Shown here one piece after another: positions 10,844 to 13,054 of a stretch of 13,054 nt of DNA; the first letter of the stretch is position 1, and the number at the start of each line of letters is the position of its first letter. The position numbers were made by a program, and so were the translations under genes. Below the pieces are notes generated by a model. It was not told the origin of the DNA. It ran no database searches and saw only the letters and a program-made list of their open reading frames with translations. The DNA is from Chromera velia (lineage: Eukaryota > Sar > Chromeraceae), in NCBI GenBank assembly GCA_018398765.1, contig JAHBMJ010002553.1, positions 4,964 through 18,017 of the forward strand, in the 5' to 3' direction.

Positions 10844-10991
10844 AGAATCAGTGATCGATACACAAAGTGATGCATTTGTTCTGTGCCAAGCAGAAGAAGC
10901 TCTGGAAGCAGTATGATTGGTATGAGTGGTTGCTATCAGAAACTCTAAGACGGAATTCCCTCTAAGAATGTCTGTTCAGGAATCTCTCTGT
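10844..10991. other. Interval with no clear gene
   Basis: Minus-strand frames are partly open across this stretch, but none shows a motif. It may be the decayed N-terminal region or leader of the transposase pseudogene. Confidence 0.4.
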
Positions 10992-11417
10992 CTAGCCCAC
11001 CACACTGCTAGCCTCGTAGTTACCTAGCACGATAGCCCCGTACGCAGCTGACAGATTGGTTAGCAGAGCTTCTGGTAACACACGGAGGTAGATGTGGTGT
11101 AGATCGCAAACTTTGTTGTATTGATGAACAGTCAGGCCGGACAGAGAATCCTCATCACTGTACGCAAGGCCTGTACTGACAAGAGTGCAGTGCCAGTTCG
11201 CTAGTGGAAAAATTCGTTGAAGGAAGAGAGATTTCGTCTCCTTTGTGTTATTTGTTCTTGAGTCGAAATTTGTGGTGGACCTGAGACTCTCTTCCAGATG
11301 TGATGGAGCGTGGTGTTTCTTTCTGTTCTCTTTGTCTTGAGGGAGTCCTCGGAACTCAAGGTTGCTGGCCCGCTGGAGATGAGGGTCCAGAAGGACGAGC
11401 TTGAGGAGGGAGACCAT
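10992..11417 (-). CDS. Unrecognised ORF, 141 codons
   Basis: The second half has varied, protein-like composition (FPLANWHCTLVSTGLAYS, QYNKVCDLHHIYLRVLPEA) with no low-complexity bias. No domain, signal peptide or membrane segment was recognised. It ends at TAG 10994-10992 and overlaps the next ORF in another frame. It could be an exon of the disrupted element, a host exon or chance. Confidence 0.3.
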   Translation of the reverse strand: MVSLLKLVLLDPHLQRASNLEFRGLPQDKENRKKHHAPSHLEESLRSTTNFDSRTNNTKETKSLFLQRIFPLANWHCTLVSTGLAYSDEDSLSGLTVHQYNKVCDLHHIYLRVLPEALLTNLSAAYGAIVLGNYEASSVVG

Positions 11418-11661
11418 TCAGTCCGATTGACTGAAGTGACTGACTGACTGCCGTCTCTGCCGATTGTGCTGCAATGAAGCACGAGGTGTCCAGGCCTACA
11501 AGGAACGTGCCCAGGTGATGGAGGAGATGTTCTTGGTTGTTTTGTTCTGTGAGCTGTTTGGGATGGAAGGAGGAAGGGCATCTTGTGAAGTGGAAGGTTG
11601 GTTGTGGTGATTGAATAGTGACTGAAGGTGTGTGGCCTTCTCTGTCTTTGTTTGCAATCAT
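11356..11661 (-). CDS. Unrecognised ORF, 101 codons
   Basis: ATG at 11661 with mixed composition and a possible helical segment (NNQEHLLHHLGTFLVG), ending in a Pro/Ser-rich tail. It overlaps the 10992-11417 ORF by 62 bases in a different frame. One frameshift or an intron would join the two into a single product, which would fit a decaying gene on this strand. No homology recognised. Confidence 0.25.
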   Translation of the reverse strand: MIANKDREGHTPSVTIQSPQPTFHFTRCPSSFHPKQLTEQNNQEHLLHHLGTFLVGLDTSCFIAAQSAETAVSQSLQSIGLNGLPPQARPSGPSSPAGQQP

Positions 11662-12897
11662 CTGTACTGCGTTTCCAAATGCTCAGTTATGCCATGGGGG
11701 CACCGCGGCAGCCGCACATCTTCAAGTCAGTGAATTATTGGATTGTTTTCTTTTGGTTGTGTGTTGAAGTTGGGAAATTTGTTTTGGGGGGAGGAAGGAA
11801 TGGGTGTGAGGGTGAGAGGTGAAAAAGAGAGTGTGTTGAGGTGGTTGGGTCTGGTGGCTGGTATGTCTGATTGTATCTCTCTGTACATCCTGACTGTATT
11901 GTGTCTTCGTGGTGGGAATGAATCATGGGGGCCACGGCAGTTGGGAAGGAAAGAGAGAAAAGGAAAGAAGAGGAGAGGAAGGAAAGGAGGTTGAAGGTGA
12001 GGAGACTGGTGGTTTGTTGTGGCGAGAGGAGATTGTCGAAGAGAAGAGATACAAACACAAAGTAAGAAGAGGCAATCAGGAGAAGAAGAGAAGTGACTTC
12101 GTGTTGGGAATGACAGTGGGGTAGGGAAAGGAGAGGCTGCATGTCTTCAGTGCTTGGGCACAGCCGCCTGGGGACTGATGACTTCAGCTGGGATTCATGC
12201 AGGGTGAATGTTGGTGTGTTGCTTCTCTGGCTGTCTCTGTACGTCTGTTGTCTTCGTATTGAGAAAGAGCAAGAGTGGAGTAGAAAGTGCAGAGTGAGTG
12301 ACCATAGTGCTGATGCAGCAAATGAGAAGCGTGAAAAGAAAAGAGACTGTTAATTATAGTGGGGTCGCACCCTACGCAATTCCTACGCATCTGTTGTTGT
12401 TCTTGATGGCTCGTAAATATTGCATACGTATAATTGTGTAATAGTTGACGAGTCGATTAAGAATTGAGTATCACGAAAGAAATGCTGAAAGAAAAAGAAA
12501 AACGATCGGAATGTCTGAGTGAGAAACTGTGATCAAAGAAAGGTGTATCTTGACACAGCGGGAAGGAGGAAGCCCATGTAAGATCAGAAGTTATGACGCG
12601 CTTCAGGGAGGCCCTTGTCTTTGTCTCTTACTCTCTTGCATATGATCTCTCTATGAGTGTTCATGTGCTTGAGGCAGACACTGACATGAATGATTTTTTG
12701 GTCGTGTCGACTAAGTCTTGTGTTCTTGAAGGGTCACTTTGTAAGAGGGAGTTTCCTGAGCATTCATGTTTTAAATCTGGTGTGCAGTTTGGGGCACAGA
12801 TTCAGTAGTGAGGAGGGCGGTCTCTGTAGAGAGGCAGGTGGTCGCTGTGTGAAGCAGAGAAGGAAGAGGTGATCACAGGGTGGCCGAAACCACCTGG
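11662..12897. other. No convincing gene; simple-sequence region
   Basis: Several weak ORFs occur on both strands, none with a domain or consistent coding character. GT-rich sequence lies at 11740-11930, a purine-rich block at about 11940-12090 and AT-richer sequence at 12350-12520. The plus-strand frame at 12593-12808 (71 codons) has somewhat protein-like composition but nothing recognisable. Confidence 0.5.
11943..12004 (+). repeat. Polypurine (GA-rich) tract
   Basis: An almost uninterrupted run of A and G on the plus strand, mostly GGAAAG/GAGG units. Such tracts can form triplex DNA or arise by slippage; on the other strand this one would be a polypyrimidine tract. Confidence 0.7.
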
Positions 12898-13054
12898 TCA
12901 TTCAGACATTCTCGACACATTGCGTGAAGTCGCTGTGAGGAAAAGAATGAGGGGGGTTGGTATCGTCTGGCGGCGGACGGTTGGCGTCTCTTGTATATCT
13001 TTTGATGCACTGTGCAGTCGCGATACCAGACTCCTGTATGATCTTGAGCCAATG
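12898..13054 (-). CDS. Possible last exon of a gene entering from the right edge
   Basis: The minus strand is open from the window edge to TGA at 12900-12898, about 51 codons of mixed composition (HWLKIIQESGIATAQC, KRYTRDANRPPPDDTN). No domain recognised, and the length is compatible with chance. Confidence 0.2.
   Translation of the reverse strand, partial: IGSRSYRSLVSRLHSASKDIQETPTVRRQTIPTPLILFLTATSRNVSRMSE

Noticed and set aside
11735-12142. 135-codon minus-strand ORF
   Set aside because: Read from the complement of the polypurine tract, giving Ser/Leu/Phe runs.

Overview
The window looks like nuclear DNA of a unicellular eukaryote, possibly an alga or other protist. It has spliced genes with GT-AG introns, long non-coding stretches, simple repeats and nested transposable elements, and no operon-like gene packing. 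A chromerid-type alga such as Chromera is my guess from overall character only; no marker gene proves it.

Layout. (1) 17-1695, minus strand: the first four exons of a secreted GH27 alpha-galactosidase. The splice sites join into one continuous 235-residue reading frame that runs off the left edge. This is the only gene here that looks intact and functional. (2) 1696-2905: its upstream region, mostly non-coding, with a nested palindrome and one weak ORF. (3) 3334-9709, plus strand: a complete but dead Ty3/Gypsy LTR retrotransposon of the chromovirus type. It has two 268-bp LTRs (TGTA...TACA), an exact 5-bp target duplication (CTTTG), a primer-binding site complementary to initiator tRNA-Met, gag with a zinc knuckle, protease, reverse transcriptase, RNase H, integrase, a GPY/F module and a C-terminal chromodomain. 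(4) 9710-10843 plus 2906-3333, minus strand: the two halves of one older transposase-like gene that the retrotransposon split. Removing the element and one target copy rejoins the reading frame exactly. Its layout resembles IS1595/ISXO2 (Merlin-type) transposases. (5) 10844-13054: unassigned sequence with two weak minus-strand ORFs, a polypurine stretch and a possible exon at the right edge.

The most interesting signal is how the elements decayed. Every in-frame stop in the recognisable retrotransposon domains is TAG or TAA. Where the family residue is clear, these replace Trp (three sites) or Gln (one site), as C-to-T change at CpA on either strand predicts. By hand alignment the LTRs differ at 16 of 268 positions; 15 are transitions, 12 of them in CpG or CpA context. 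The older transposase shows similar damage while the alpha-galactosidase exons have no in-frame stop. This resembles repeat-directed cytosine deamination (RIP-like or methylation-driven).
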